Positions 1-8,401 of a stretch of DNA of 64,000 bases are shown here, piece by piece. A program made the translations under genes and the position numbers. The DNA comes from Trematomus loennbergii (taxonomy: Eukaryota > Chordata > Actinopteri > Perciformes > Nototheniidae): positions 399,501 to 463,500 of the forward strand of contig JAAOOA010000169.1 of the NCBI GenBank assembly GCA_012861695.1. The letters run 5' to 3'. Each line of letters starts with the position of its first letter. Within the stretch, counting starts at the first letter, position 1. A model generated the notes under the pieces. That model made no database searches, had not been told where the DNA came from, and saw only the letters and a list, made by a program, of their open reading frames with translations.

Positions 1-129
1 TGGATGGTTGAACACAGTGCAGAAGACGTGCACCGCCTACTTGATAATGTGGCCCTCTAGTGGAGGTGAACAGCTCAGTACAACAGTGTGGAGAAAAGGC
101 TTCCAGCAGCTTGTCAGTGTGTCAGCTGG

Positions 130-167
130 TGTTTGTGTACAGAGTGTTGGTGTTTCCTGTCACTGTG
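130..167 (-). other. 23-type RSS of V1 (variant nonamer)
   Basis: Perfect heptamer CACAGTG (161-167 reversed) and 22-bp spacer, but the nonamer reads ACACAAACA instead of ACAAAAACC. The same variant is found at three other V segments of this subgroup. Confidence 0.8.
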
Positions 168-622
168 GGCCTCACAGCACAGTAGAACACAGCAGAGTCT
201 GTCACTGCAGCAGAGGAGATGCTCAGATATATGTTCTTTTCTGCAGACAGTTTAGAAGAGAACGTTGTGTCTGATTTCAGAGACTCTGCTAGTCTTGTAA
301 AACGTGTTCCTGAGATGTAGAGAAGAAACTCTGGTTGTTTTCCTGGATATTGTCGATACCAGAAGAAATCATCACTACCTGTTATAGTTTTGGAGTATCT
401 GTAGGACAGAGTAACAGTGCTGCCTTCTGGACTGAACTCTTCTTTCTGTAATGCAGTGAGATCTTCACAGCTGACCCCTGAAGAGAGGAGTAATTCAAAA
501 GACTCAGTTAATAGATCACATTTGATCAACATTAGAAGTTAACGTTTTCATGCAGAATGTTACGTACCTCTTAGAATGGAAACTAACAGTAGGGAATGTA
601 AATAATAGTGTAATGACAGCAT
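168..622 (-). CDS. TCR alpha/delta V segment V1 (SYRYSK family)
   Basis: Variable segment for a T-cell receptor alpha or delta chain, joined to (D)J by RAG in thymocytes. The leader exon is 622-568 (MLSLHYYLHSLLLVSILR) with a GTACGT donor; the V exon is 477-168 after a TTCAG acceptor. The two exons total 365 nt, which leaves 2 nt over whole codons, as in every intact segment here. The V exon shows FFWYRQYPGK in framework 2 and DSAVFYCAVR at the 3' end. The usual first disulphide cysteine is Tyr (VTLSYRYSK). The sequence above the ATG switches at about 630 to intergenic repeat, so the promoter block of sister segments is missing. It may be coding-intact but transcriptionally silent. Confidence 0.85.
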
Positions 623-629
623 GTTGAAT

Positions 630-883
630 GTTAGTGAGAGGTGTTTCATCGAGAGAGAAATGTGTTTTAAATCATCTTAATCTAATAAGAATTGTACTTC
701 ATACCCAACATTTAAAGCGTCTTGAACACCACAACACAAGCTGCTGTTCCATTAGAACCTATAATCACATTGTGCTCAGAGATAAACTTAATCCAATGAG
801 AAAGTGAGAGGACCTAGGATTGATCCCTGTGGTACACCACATGAAATCACAGACTGACAGAAAAACTGAAACACTTATTTAAA
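630..883. repeat. V-spacer repeat with reverse-transcriptase fragment
   Basis: Intergenic unit found throughout the array. Read on the minus strand, 804-842 encodes a GVPQGSILGPL-like reverse-transcriptase motif of an L2-type LINE. It joins V1 abruptly, implying a deletion of the normal promoter. No gene is seen. Confidence 0.6.
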
Positions 884-1699
884 GTTAATTAAGACCATCA
901 AAGCTCAAGCGAGCCGGAGCATCACCCCCCATCATGCTGTCTTTTTACCGAGGCGCCACTGAGAGCATCCTCAGCAGCTGCATCACGCTGTGGTTTGGAA
1001 GCTGCACCGCCTCCAACCACAAGAGCCTGCAGCGCATTGTGAACTCTGCCCAGAGGATCATCGGTGCCTCACTCCCCTCACTACAGGACATATATACACC
1101 CGCCTCACCCGCAAAGCACTCAGCATTGCGGGTGACTCCACCCACCCCTCCAACAGCCTCTTCAGCCTCCTGCCTTCAGGAAGAAGGTTCCTCAGCCTCA
1201 GCTCGCGCACCACCAGGCTGGGGAACAGCTTCCTCCACCAGGCGGTCAGGATGCTGAACTCTCTCCCCTCCCTCTCTCCCCCTCTCTGACATCTCTCCCC
1301 TGACCTCTCCACCCTGCCCCAAATGGTCCTGGACTTTAACCCCCCCCCCCCCCACACACACACACACAACCTTCCCTCATCCAGCACCAGTCACTTTTCT
1401 ACCCATCTCCGCAGCTACTGCACTGAAACTGTACTTTGAACATTTTTCTATTTTGCACAAAAAATACTTGCATTAATGTCAATTTATGTTCTGTGGACTG
1501 TGTTTTTAAATATATTATTAACCAGCACTTATTAAAACTATTGCTTAGTTGTATACCCCATTTATCTCTGCCCTTTTTTTTGTTTATGTATATATGTCAC
1601 ACTGTGGGACTGCGGGAAACGGTATCTCGAGATTTCTGTATGTATAACACATGTAGAAATGTTGACAATAAAGCTGACTTTGACTTTTGACTTTGACTT
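884..1699 (+). mobile_element. 5'-truncated LINE, C-terminal end and 3' UTR
   Basis: Only the C-terminal tail of the pol protein remains. The product starts near 934 (FYRGATESILSSCITLWFG), changes frame near 1095, and continues to LPSGRRFLSLSSRTTRLGN before a stop at about 1289. These motifs resemble the far C-terminus of fish non-LTR retrotransposon pol proteins. A 3' UTR follows, with AATAAAG and a TGACTTT-type simple repeat tail at 1664-1699, typical of fish LINE ends. Boundaries on the left are approximate, and no target-site duplication was recognised. Confidence 0.75.
1340..1368. repeat. poly-C followed by (CA)n
   Basis: A run of 14 C followed by about 8 CA units inside the LINE 3' UTR. 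Confidence 0.9.
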
Positions 1700-1933
1700 A
1701 CTTTTATTTTAACCTGTGATGAAAGGCCAGATTCCCTGACTGAGTTCAACATTTGAACTTGTGGATGTGAATCAAAGGCAGTACATGTGTTTGTATAATA
1801 GGGAACAATTGTTCATACATTTCAAATGATCAAGCATGTCAGTGACATTACTGTATCATCACAAACATTGATGTCTAACAGAGAGAGACTCCCTCTGGGA
1901 TGCTGTGCAGTATTGTGTTGTCTTTGCTCCAAA

Positions 1934-1971
1934 GGTTTTTGTACAGAGTTGTGGTGTTTCCTGTCACTGTG
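1934..1971 (-). other. 23-type RSS of V2
   Basis: Consensus heptamer CACAGTG at 1971-1965, 22-bp spacer and consensus nonamer ACAAAAACC at 1942-1934. Confidence 0.9.
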
Positions 1972-2491
1972 GGCTGCAGAGCACAGTAGTACACAGCAGA
2001 GTCTGTCACTGCAGCAGAGGAGATCTGCAGATCCACTTGATTTCTCTCCAAGTTCAGTGTGGCATTCAGTCGAGGGATTGGAGGTTTTGCTTCCACCACG
2101 TAAGGCTGTGTTATGTCAGTGATCAGGAGGAGGAACTGAGGAGCTGATCCAGGATCCTGTCTGTACCACTGGAGGTTTTCAGCTTTAACTGAATATGTAC
2201 AGGACAGAGTAACACTACGGCCCTCTGAGGAACACACTTCAGCACTGATGGCAGTAATATCATCTTCCAAGCTGTTACCTAGTGAGGAAAACATCATGCT
2301 ATCATTACAGCTCCAAAGTCACAAACCCATCAATTCCTTAGTGAAAAAACAACACTCCTGTAAAGCGTTTATCCAAAATCCAAAGTGGATGTGTAATGCT
2401 TTGAAAAAGTCTTCATATTTCCCCTTCTCCTGTCAGAAACATACGTACCTATGAGAGCTGAACAGAGCAGAATTGCAGCCAGTTTCTCCAT
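1972..2491 (-). CDS. TCR alpha/delta V segment V2 (SCTYS family), intact
   Basis: Leader exon 2491-2449 (MEKLAAILLCSALI), donor GTACGT; V exon 2278-1972 after a CTCACTAG acceptor. Total 350 nt with 2 nt over, so the frame is whole. The Ig-V disulphide pair is canonical: VTLSCTYS in framework 1 and DSAVYYCALQ at the end. Framework 2 reads LQWYRQDPGSAPQFLL. Two paralogues of this segment, at 6219 and 51226, carry frameshifts, so this is the only complete member in the window. A RUNX-like TGTGGTT lies at 2510-2516, just above the ATG. Confidence 0.88.
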
Positions 2492-2769
2492 GTTCACAGA
2501 GGGGAAAGCTGTGGTTGTTCAGTATGGAAACGTTTAGTGAGTTGTGTTTGGTCTGATGTTCACAGCTGGAATCAGAGAGGTGTCAGTCATGAAGCTCTGC
2601 AGTCAGCAGGAGGAGACTCAGATGTCCAATGAGTTTCTGGAGCTCTTCATCACAGCTGTGAGTCTGAGAGAATCTAATCTAGACTGTATCATCACATCCT
2701 GCTGAAGGTGAACAGAGAGAGACTCCCTCTGGTGGATGTAGTGCAGTACTGTGTTGTCTTTGCTCCAAA
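2492..2769. repeat. V2-to-V3 intergenic segment
   Basis: The upstream region of V2 and downstream flank of V3. It is duplicated almost exactly at 6738-7015 and 51744-52021. No additional gene is seen. Confidence 0.6.
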
Positions 2770-2807
2770 GGTTTTTGTACAGAGTGTTGGTGTTTCCTGT
2801 CACTGTG
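2770..2807 (-). other. 23-type RSS of V3
   Basis: Consensus CACAGTG, 22-bp spacer, ACAAAAACC. Confidence 0.9.
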
Positions 2808-3252
2808 GGCTTCACAGCACAGTAGTACACAGCAGAGTCTGTCACTGCAGCAGAGGAGATGCTCAGATAGACTGGGTTTTATCCTCACTCACTTCAGCAG
2901 ACAGTCCAGAAACTGGATTCAACATAATGTTTCCAGTTCCTAAATGAGAGAAGATGAACTCTGGTGGTTTTCCTGGATATTGTCGATACCAGAAGAAATA
3001 ATCATTACCAGTTGCTTCTTTGGAGTATCTGTAGGACAGAGTAACAGTGCTGCCTTCTGGACTGAACTCTTCTTTCTGTAATGCAGTGAGATCTTCACAG
3101 CTGACCCCTGAAGAGAGGAGTAATTCAAAAGACTCAGTTAATAGATCACATTTGATCAACATTAGAAGTTAACGTTTTCATGCAGAATGTTACGTACCTC
3201 TTAGAATGGAAACTAACAGTAGGGAATGTAAATAATAGTCTAATGACAGCAT
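2808..3252 (-). pseudogene. TCR V segment V3 (SYRYSK family), one-base frameshift
   Basis: Leader exon 3252-3198 (MLSLDYYLHSLLLVSILR); V exon 3107-2808. One base is missing near 2870: the sister copies read GATCTGGG here (minus-strand ...CAGATCTATCTGAGC), while this copy loses a T. The exon total of 355 nt has 1 nt over whole codons instead of 2. The frame is open to framework 3, breaks, and DSAVYYCAVK follows in another frame. RSS, splice sites and promoter are good. It is either a recent pseudogene or an assembly error. Confidence 0.75.
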
Positions 3253-3389
3253 GTTGAATGAAGGTGATGATGATGGTCTGTGTTGAACTCTGGTGAATAT
3301 GGAAGTTCCTCTCTCTTCTATAGTTCAGGAACATCTTAGCTCCTCCCTGAATCTCTCTGTCTCCTCTTAGATCTGTATTTCACTTCTCT

Positions 3390-3403
3390 CAGTTACACTT
3401 CCT
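3390..3403 (-). promoter_or_regulatory. ETS/MYB composite of V3 promoter
   Basis: On the minus strand this reads AGGAAGTGTAACTG: an ETS core (AGGAAGTG) touching a MYB site (TAACTG), 138 bp above the V3 ATG. The same element recurs at the same distance in ten other units. Confidence 0.55.
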
Positions 3404-4154
3404 CTGGGTAACAGATCCAAAGGCAGTCTGTAAATAAAAAGTCAGAGGACCTAGGATTGAACCCTGTGGTACACCACGAATAATCACAGACCAAAAGAGA
3501 ATTGTAATGTATAAAGATAAGAACAAAAGCAATCAAATCTTGAGTGTGTGATGTGTACCAGTTTATTGATAGAGGTGATTTAAGTGTTTGATCAGTCAGT
3601 AAAGAAGGAAAACGTGGCGATAACAATGACGGGCGTTAACGTGAAGTCAGATTAGTGAGAGGTGTTTCATCGAGAGAGAAATCTGTTTAAAATGATCTTA
3701 ATCTAATAAGAATTGTACTTCATACCCAACATTGAAAAGGTCTTGAACACCACAACACAAGCTGCTGTTCCAATAGAACCTACGATCACATTGGGTTTCG
3801 AGATAAACTGAAACCAATGACAAAGTGAGAGGACCTAGGATTGAACCCTGTGGTACACCACATCAAATCACAGACTGACAGAAAATTAGAGACACTTATT
3901 TTTAGTTCATGGAGACTACTTGAATCAAGGCAGTACATGTGTTTCTATGGTAAAATTGTTCACAGATTTCAAATGATCAAGCAGGTAAACAACATTACTG
4001 TATCATCACTAACTGTTGATGTTTATCAACAGTTGAACTGTAATGTAGCATATTATTTTCCATGGCATTATTGTATGATCATATGTCAGATGAACAGATG
4101 CCACTGGGCTTACAACTAAAGACACAGCCACGCAAAAACTGCGGCATGTGTACG
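3404..4154. repeat. V-spacer repeat with two LINE RT fragments
   Basis: Intergenic DNA repeated through the array. GVPQGS-like reverse-transcriptase motifs occur on the minus strand at 3441-3477 and 3826-3862. It ends in the block containing AATCAAGGCAGTACATGTG. No gene is seen. Confidence 0.6.
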
Positions 4155-4637
4155 CAGGGGCGCCGTAAGGGGGTGAAAAGTTAGGACGATTCTGAGGGCC
4201 CGTGACTGACAGGGGCCCAAACAATTTGAGAACATTAAGAAAAAAATGTTTAAGCAACCAATGTGATTATCTTTTCATGGGGCTCCTTATGGGTACTGCA
4301 ATTTTTGAAGTGCCGGAGCCGCGTTCCGGCAGCACTATACCCCGTAATGACACGTTACGCTTGTGTTGTGTTCAAGGAACCTGTCCATGGCCAGGAAAAA
4401 CAGGCAGTCGCTTGTTTAATTCTGTTGCGGTCTAGATTTCTTAAATGTTTTGTTTCCTTCTGCGCTGCGTTGCGTGCATGTCTTCCTTCTGCAGGTAACG
4501 GTGAGACGCGCTCTCGCGGTGGTCTCGTTCAGGATCCGAAAATACAATTTAAATATTTTGCACACTTATTCTACTTATTCCTAGTGTGCCACTGGTTACG
4601 GTACCGCGTGCCACGTGCCTACGGTTACCGACCCCTG
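4155..4637. mobile_element. hAT-like non-autonomous element (candidate)
   Basis: Imperfect terminal inverted repeats: the left end CAGGGGCGCCGTAAGG and the reverse complement of the right end CAGGGGTCGGTAACCG. No matching 8-bp target duplication was found, so the ends are tentative. There is no coding domain. The same segment occurs at 8402-10046 (with an insertion) and 53409-53861. Confidence 0.4.
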
Positions 4638-4948
4638 CCCTAGCTTGCTCTTCAAGAGTGGTTTGAAGACTGCAGATGTCAGGGCAAGTGGAATAAATAT
4701 GAAAAATAAGAAGTGTTGGTGAAGGTCCATCAGGAGTCTGGCACCTGGTGGACTGCACTCATAAAAAGTTATTAGGATAAATGTTTCAGATAAATTAAAG
4801 TAGCGTGGTGTTGAAGCATCAAATACAGGATGGCTCTCTGCTGGTGGTTGAATTGTTTGAGAGTTTCTTGTGTTGTTTCCCTAAAGTCTAACAGAGAGAG
4901 ACTCCCTCTGGTGGATGTTGTGCAGTATTGTGTTGTCTTTGCTCCAAA
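4638..4948. repeat. downstream flank unit of V4
   Basis: Repeated at 10047-10356, 47272-47565 and 53862-54105. It carries the conserved downstream block (GACTCCCTCTGGTGGATG) that follows most RSSs. No gene is seen. Confidence 0.5.
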
Positions 4949-5276
4949 GGTTTTTGTACAGAGTGTTGGTGTTCCAGAGGAACTCTGGTGGTTTTCCTGG
5001 ATATTGTCGATACCAGCAGAAATAATCAGTAGCTCCTATAATTTTGGAGTATCTGTAGGACAGAGTAACAGAGCTGCCTTCTGGTCTGAACTCTTCTTCC
5101 TGTAATGCAGTGAGATTTTCACAGCTGACCCCTGAAGAGAGGAGTAATTCAAAAGACTCAGTTAATTGATCACATTTGATCAACATTAGAAGTCAACGTT
5201 TTCATGCAGAATGTTACGTACCTCTTATGACTGAAACTAAAAAGAAAAAAATGACACAATGATGTAATGACAGCAT
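4949..5276 (-). pseudogene. TCR V segment V4, 3' half and heptamer deleted
   Basis: Leader exon 5276-5222 (MLSLHHCVIFFFLVSVIR); V exon starts at 5131. The sequence runs correctly through EEEFRPEGSSVTLSYRYSK and WYRQYPGKPPEFL, then jumps near 4975 straight into the RSS spacer and nonamer (4957-4949). Framework 3, YYC and the heptamer are gone, so it cannot rearrange normally. The remaining frame reads on into the flank. Confidence 0.85.
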
Positions 5277-5416
5277 GTTGAATGAAGGTGATGATGATGA
5301 TGGTCTGTGTTGAACTCTGGTGAATATGGAAGTTCCTCTCTCTTCTATAGTTCAGGAACATCTTAGCTCCTCCCTGAATCTCTCTGTCTCCTCTTAGATC
5401 TGTATTTCACTTCTCT

Positions 5417-5430
5417 CAGTTACACTTCCT
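5417..5430 (-). promoter_or_regulatory. ETS/MYB composite of V4 promoter
   Basis: AGGAAGTGTAACTG on the minus strand, 141 bp above the V4 ATG. Confidence 0.55.
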
Positions 5431-6110
5431 CCTGGGTAACAGATCCAAAAACAGTCTGTAAATAAAAAGTCAGAGGACCTAGGATTGAACCCTGTGGTAC
5501 ACCACGTTAAATTACAGACCACCAGAGTAACTTATTTTTTAAAGATAAGAACAAAAGCAATCAAAACTTGAGTCTGTGATGTGTACCAGTTTATTGAGAG
5601 AGGTGATTTAAAGTGTTTGATCAGTCAGTAAAAAAACGTAACAATAACAATGACGGGCGTTAACGTGAAGTCAGATTAGTGAGAGGTGCTTCATCTAGAG
5701 AGAAATGTGTTTTAAATCATCTTAATCTAATAAGAATTGTACTTCATACCCAACATTTAAAAGGTCTTGAACACCACAACACAAGCTGCTGTTCCAATAG
5801 AACCTACAATCACATTGTGCTCAGAGATAAACTTAATCCAATAACAAAGTGAGAGGACCTAGGATTGAACCCTGTGGTACACCACATGAAATCACAGACT
5901 GACAGAAAAACTGAAAAACTTATTTTAAATTCATGGAGACTACATTATATCTTTAATCTTTGATAACAGGTCAGATTGCCTTATTGAGTTAAACATTTGA
6001 ACCTGTTGATGTGAATCAAAGGCAGTACATGTGTTTGTATGTTAGTGCACAATTGTACATAGAATTCAAAATATCAAGCATGTAAACTACATTACTGTAT
6101 CATCACAAAC
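5431..6110. repeat. V-spacer repeat with two LINE RT fragments
   Basis: GVPQGS-like motifs on the minus strand at 5471-5505 and 5850-5886, followed by the common downstream flank of V5. No gene is seen. Confidence 0.6.
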
Positions 6111-6180
6111 TGTTGATGTTTAACAGAGAGAGACTCCCTCTGGTGGATGCTGTGCAGTATTGTGTTGTCTTTGCTCCAAA

Positions 6181-6218
6181 GGTTTTTGTACAGAGTTGTG
6201 GTGTTTCCTGTCACTGTG
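6181..6218 (-). other. 23-type RSS of V5
   Basis: Consensus heptamer, 22-bp spacer and consensus nonamer. Confidence 0.9.
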
Positions 6219-6737
6219 GGCTGCAGAGCACAGTAGTACACAGCAGAGTCTGTCACTGCAGCAGAGGAGATCTGCAGATCCACTTGATTTCTCTCCAAGT
6301 TCAGTGTGGCATTCAGTCGAGGGATTGGAGGTTTTGCTTCCACCACGTAAGGCTGTGTTATGTCAGTGATCAGGAGGAGGAACTGAGGAGCTGATCCAGG
6401 ATCCTGTCTGTACCACTGGAGGTTATCAGCTTTAACTGAATATGTACAGGACAAGTAACACTACGGCCCTCTGAGGAACACACTTCAGCACTGATGGCAG
6501 TAATATCATCTTCCAAGCTGTTACCTAGTGAGGAAAACATCATGCTATCATTACAGCTCCAAAGTCACAAACCCATCAATTCCTTAGTGAAAAAACAACA
6601 CTCCTGTAAAGCGTTTATCCAAAATCCAAAGTGGATGTGTAATGCTTTGAAAAAGTCTTCATATTTCCCCTTCTCCTGTCAGAAACATACGTACCTATGA
6701 GAGCTGAACAGAGCAGAATTGCAGCCAGTTTCTCCAT
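6219..6737 (-). pseudogene. TCR V segment V5 (SCTYS family), frameshifted copy of V2
   Basis: Near-identical duplicate of the 1972-2491 segment. Leader exon 6737-6695 (MEKLAAILLCSALI); V exon 6524-6219. One base is missing near 6453, just before the framework 1 cysteine: sister sequence ACAGGACAGAGTAAC becomes ACAGGACAAGTAAC. The exon total of 349 nt is one short of the intact 350. Everything after the lesion (LQWYRQDPGS to DSAVYYCALQ) is preserved in the shifted frame, so the defect is recent or an assembly error. Confidence 0.75.
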
Positions 6738-7015
6738 GTTCACAGAGGGGAAAGCTGTGGTTGTTCAGTATGGAAACGTTTAGTGAGTTGTGTTTGGTCT
6801 GATGTTCACAGCTGGAATCAGAGAGGTGTCAGTCATGAAGCTCTGCAGTCAGCAGGAGGAGACTCAGATGTCCAATGAGTTTCTGGAGCTCTTCATCACA
6901 GCTGTGAGTCTGAGAGAATCTAATCTAGACTGTATCATCACATCCTGCTGAAGGTGAACAGAGAGAGACTCCCTCTGGTGGATGTAGTGCAGTACTGTGT
7001 TGTCTTTGCTCCAAA

Positions 7016-7053
7016 GGTTTTTGTACAGAGTGTTGGTGTTTCCTGTCACTGTG
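7016..7053 (-). other. 23-type RSS of V6
   Basis: Consensus heptamer, 22-bp spacer and consensus nonamer. Confidence 0.9.
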
Positions 7054-7497
7054 GGCTCACAGCACAGTAGTACACAGCAGAGTCTGTCACTGCAGCAGAG
7101 GAGATGCTCAGATAGATCTGGGTTTTATCCTCACTCACTTCAGCAGACAGTCCAGAAACTGGATTCAACATAATGTTTCCAGTTCCTAAATGAGAGAAGA
7201 TGAACTCTGGTGGTTTTCCTGGATATTGTCGATACCAGAAGAAATAATCATTACCAGTTGCTTCTTTGGAGTATCTGTAGGACAGAGTAACAGAGCTGCC
7301 TTCTGGACTGAACTCTTCTTCTGTAATGCAGTGAGATCTTCACAGCTGACCCCTGAAGAGAGGAGTAATTCAAAAGACTCAGTTAATAGATCACATTTTA
7401 TCAACATTAGAAGTTAACGTTTTCATGCAGAATGTTACGTACCTCTTAGAATGGAAACTAACAGTAGGGAATGTAAATAATAGTCTAATGACAGCAT
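7054..7497 (-). pseudogene. TCR V segment V6 (SYRYSK family), frameshifted copy of V3
   Basis: Leader exon 7497-7443; V exon 7352-7054. Two single-base losses relative to sister copies: TTT to TT near 7320, early in framework 1, and a T in the CDR3 tail just before the heptamer. Framework 1 therefore reads TALQKKSSVQKAALL instead of TALQKEEFSPEGS. The base missing from V3 in framework 3 is present here. The two copies thus complement each other, which fits independent recent errors. Confidence 0.75.
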
Positions 7498-7637
7498 GTT
7501 GAATGAAGGTGATGATGATGATGGTCTGTGTTGAACTCTGGTGAATATGGAAGTTCCTCTCTCTTCTATAGTTCAGGAACATCTTAGCTCCTCCCTGAAT
7601 CTCTCTGTCTCCTCTTAGATCTGTATTTCACTTCTCT

Positions 7638-7651
7638 CAGTTACACTTCCT
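7638..7651 (-). promoter_or_regulatory. ETS/MYB composite of V6 promoter
   Basis: AGGAAGTGTAACTG on the minus strand, 141 bp above the V6 ATG. Confidence 0.55.
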
Positions 7652-8401
7652 CCTGGGTAACAGATCCAAAGGCAGTCTGTAAATAAAAAGTCAGAGGACC
7701 TAGGATTGAACCCTGTGGTACACCACAAGTAATCACAGACCAAAAGAGAATTGTAATGTATAAAGATAAGAACAAAAGCAATCAAATCTTGAGTGTGTGA
7801 TGTGTACCAGTTTATTGAGAGGTGATTTAAGTGTTTGATCAGTCAGTAAAGAAGGAAAACGTGGCAATAACAATGACGGGCGTTAACGTGAAGTCAGATT
7901 AGTGAGAGGTGTTTCATCGAGAGAGAAATCTGTTTAAAATGATCTTAATCTAATAAGAATTGTACTTCATACCCAACATTGAAAAGGTCTTGAACACCAC
8001 AACACAAGCTGCTGTTCCAATAGAACCTACGATCACATTGGGTTTCGAGATAAACTGAAACCAATGACAAAGTGAGAGGACCTTGGATTGAACCCTGTGG
8101 TACACCACATGAAATCACAGACTGACAGAAAATTAGAGACACTTATTTTTAGTTCATGGAGACTACTTGAATCAAGGCAGTACATGTGTTTCTATGGTAA
8201 AATTGTTCACAGATTTCAAATGATCAAGCAGGTAAACAACATTACTGTATCATCACTAACTGTTGATGTTTATCAACAGTTGAACTGTAATGTAGCATAT
8301 TATTTTCCATGGCATTATTGTATGATCATATGTCAGATGAACAGATGCCACTGGGCTTACAACTAAACACACAGCCACGCAAAAACTGCGGCATGTGTAC
8401 G
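7652..8401. repeat. V-spacer repeat with two LINE RT fragments
   Basis: Near copy of 3404-4154 and 52659-53408. GVPQGS-like motifs on the minus strand at 7690-7725 and 8074-8108. The second unit is open for 65 codons (CGVPQGSIQGPLTLSLVSVY). No complete gene. Confidence 0.6.

Noticed and set aside
122..532. Continuous frame beginning MLIKCDLLTESFELLLSS read as a V-segment leader
   Set aside because: The first 19 codons are intron sequence. A GTACGT donor at 567 and a TTCAG acceptor at 478 define a leader exon at 622-568 with a proper hydrophobic signal peptide. The same applies to all SYRYSK segments.
1905..2147. Recurrent plus-strand frames with CVVFAPKVFVQSVGVSCHCG
   Set aside because: Antisense of the RSS and V 3' end. 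Repeated because the V units are repeated; no start context or splice signals on that strand.
5170..5361. Recurring minus-strand frame MFLNYRRERNFHIHQSSTQ above many V segments
   Set aside because: It covers the promoter and 5' UTR block and crosses the leader in the wrong frame. Its conservation follows from duplication of regulatory DNA.
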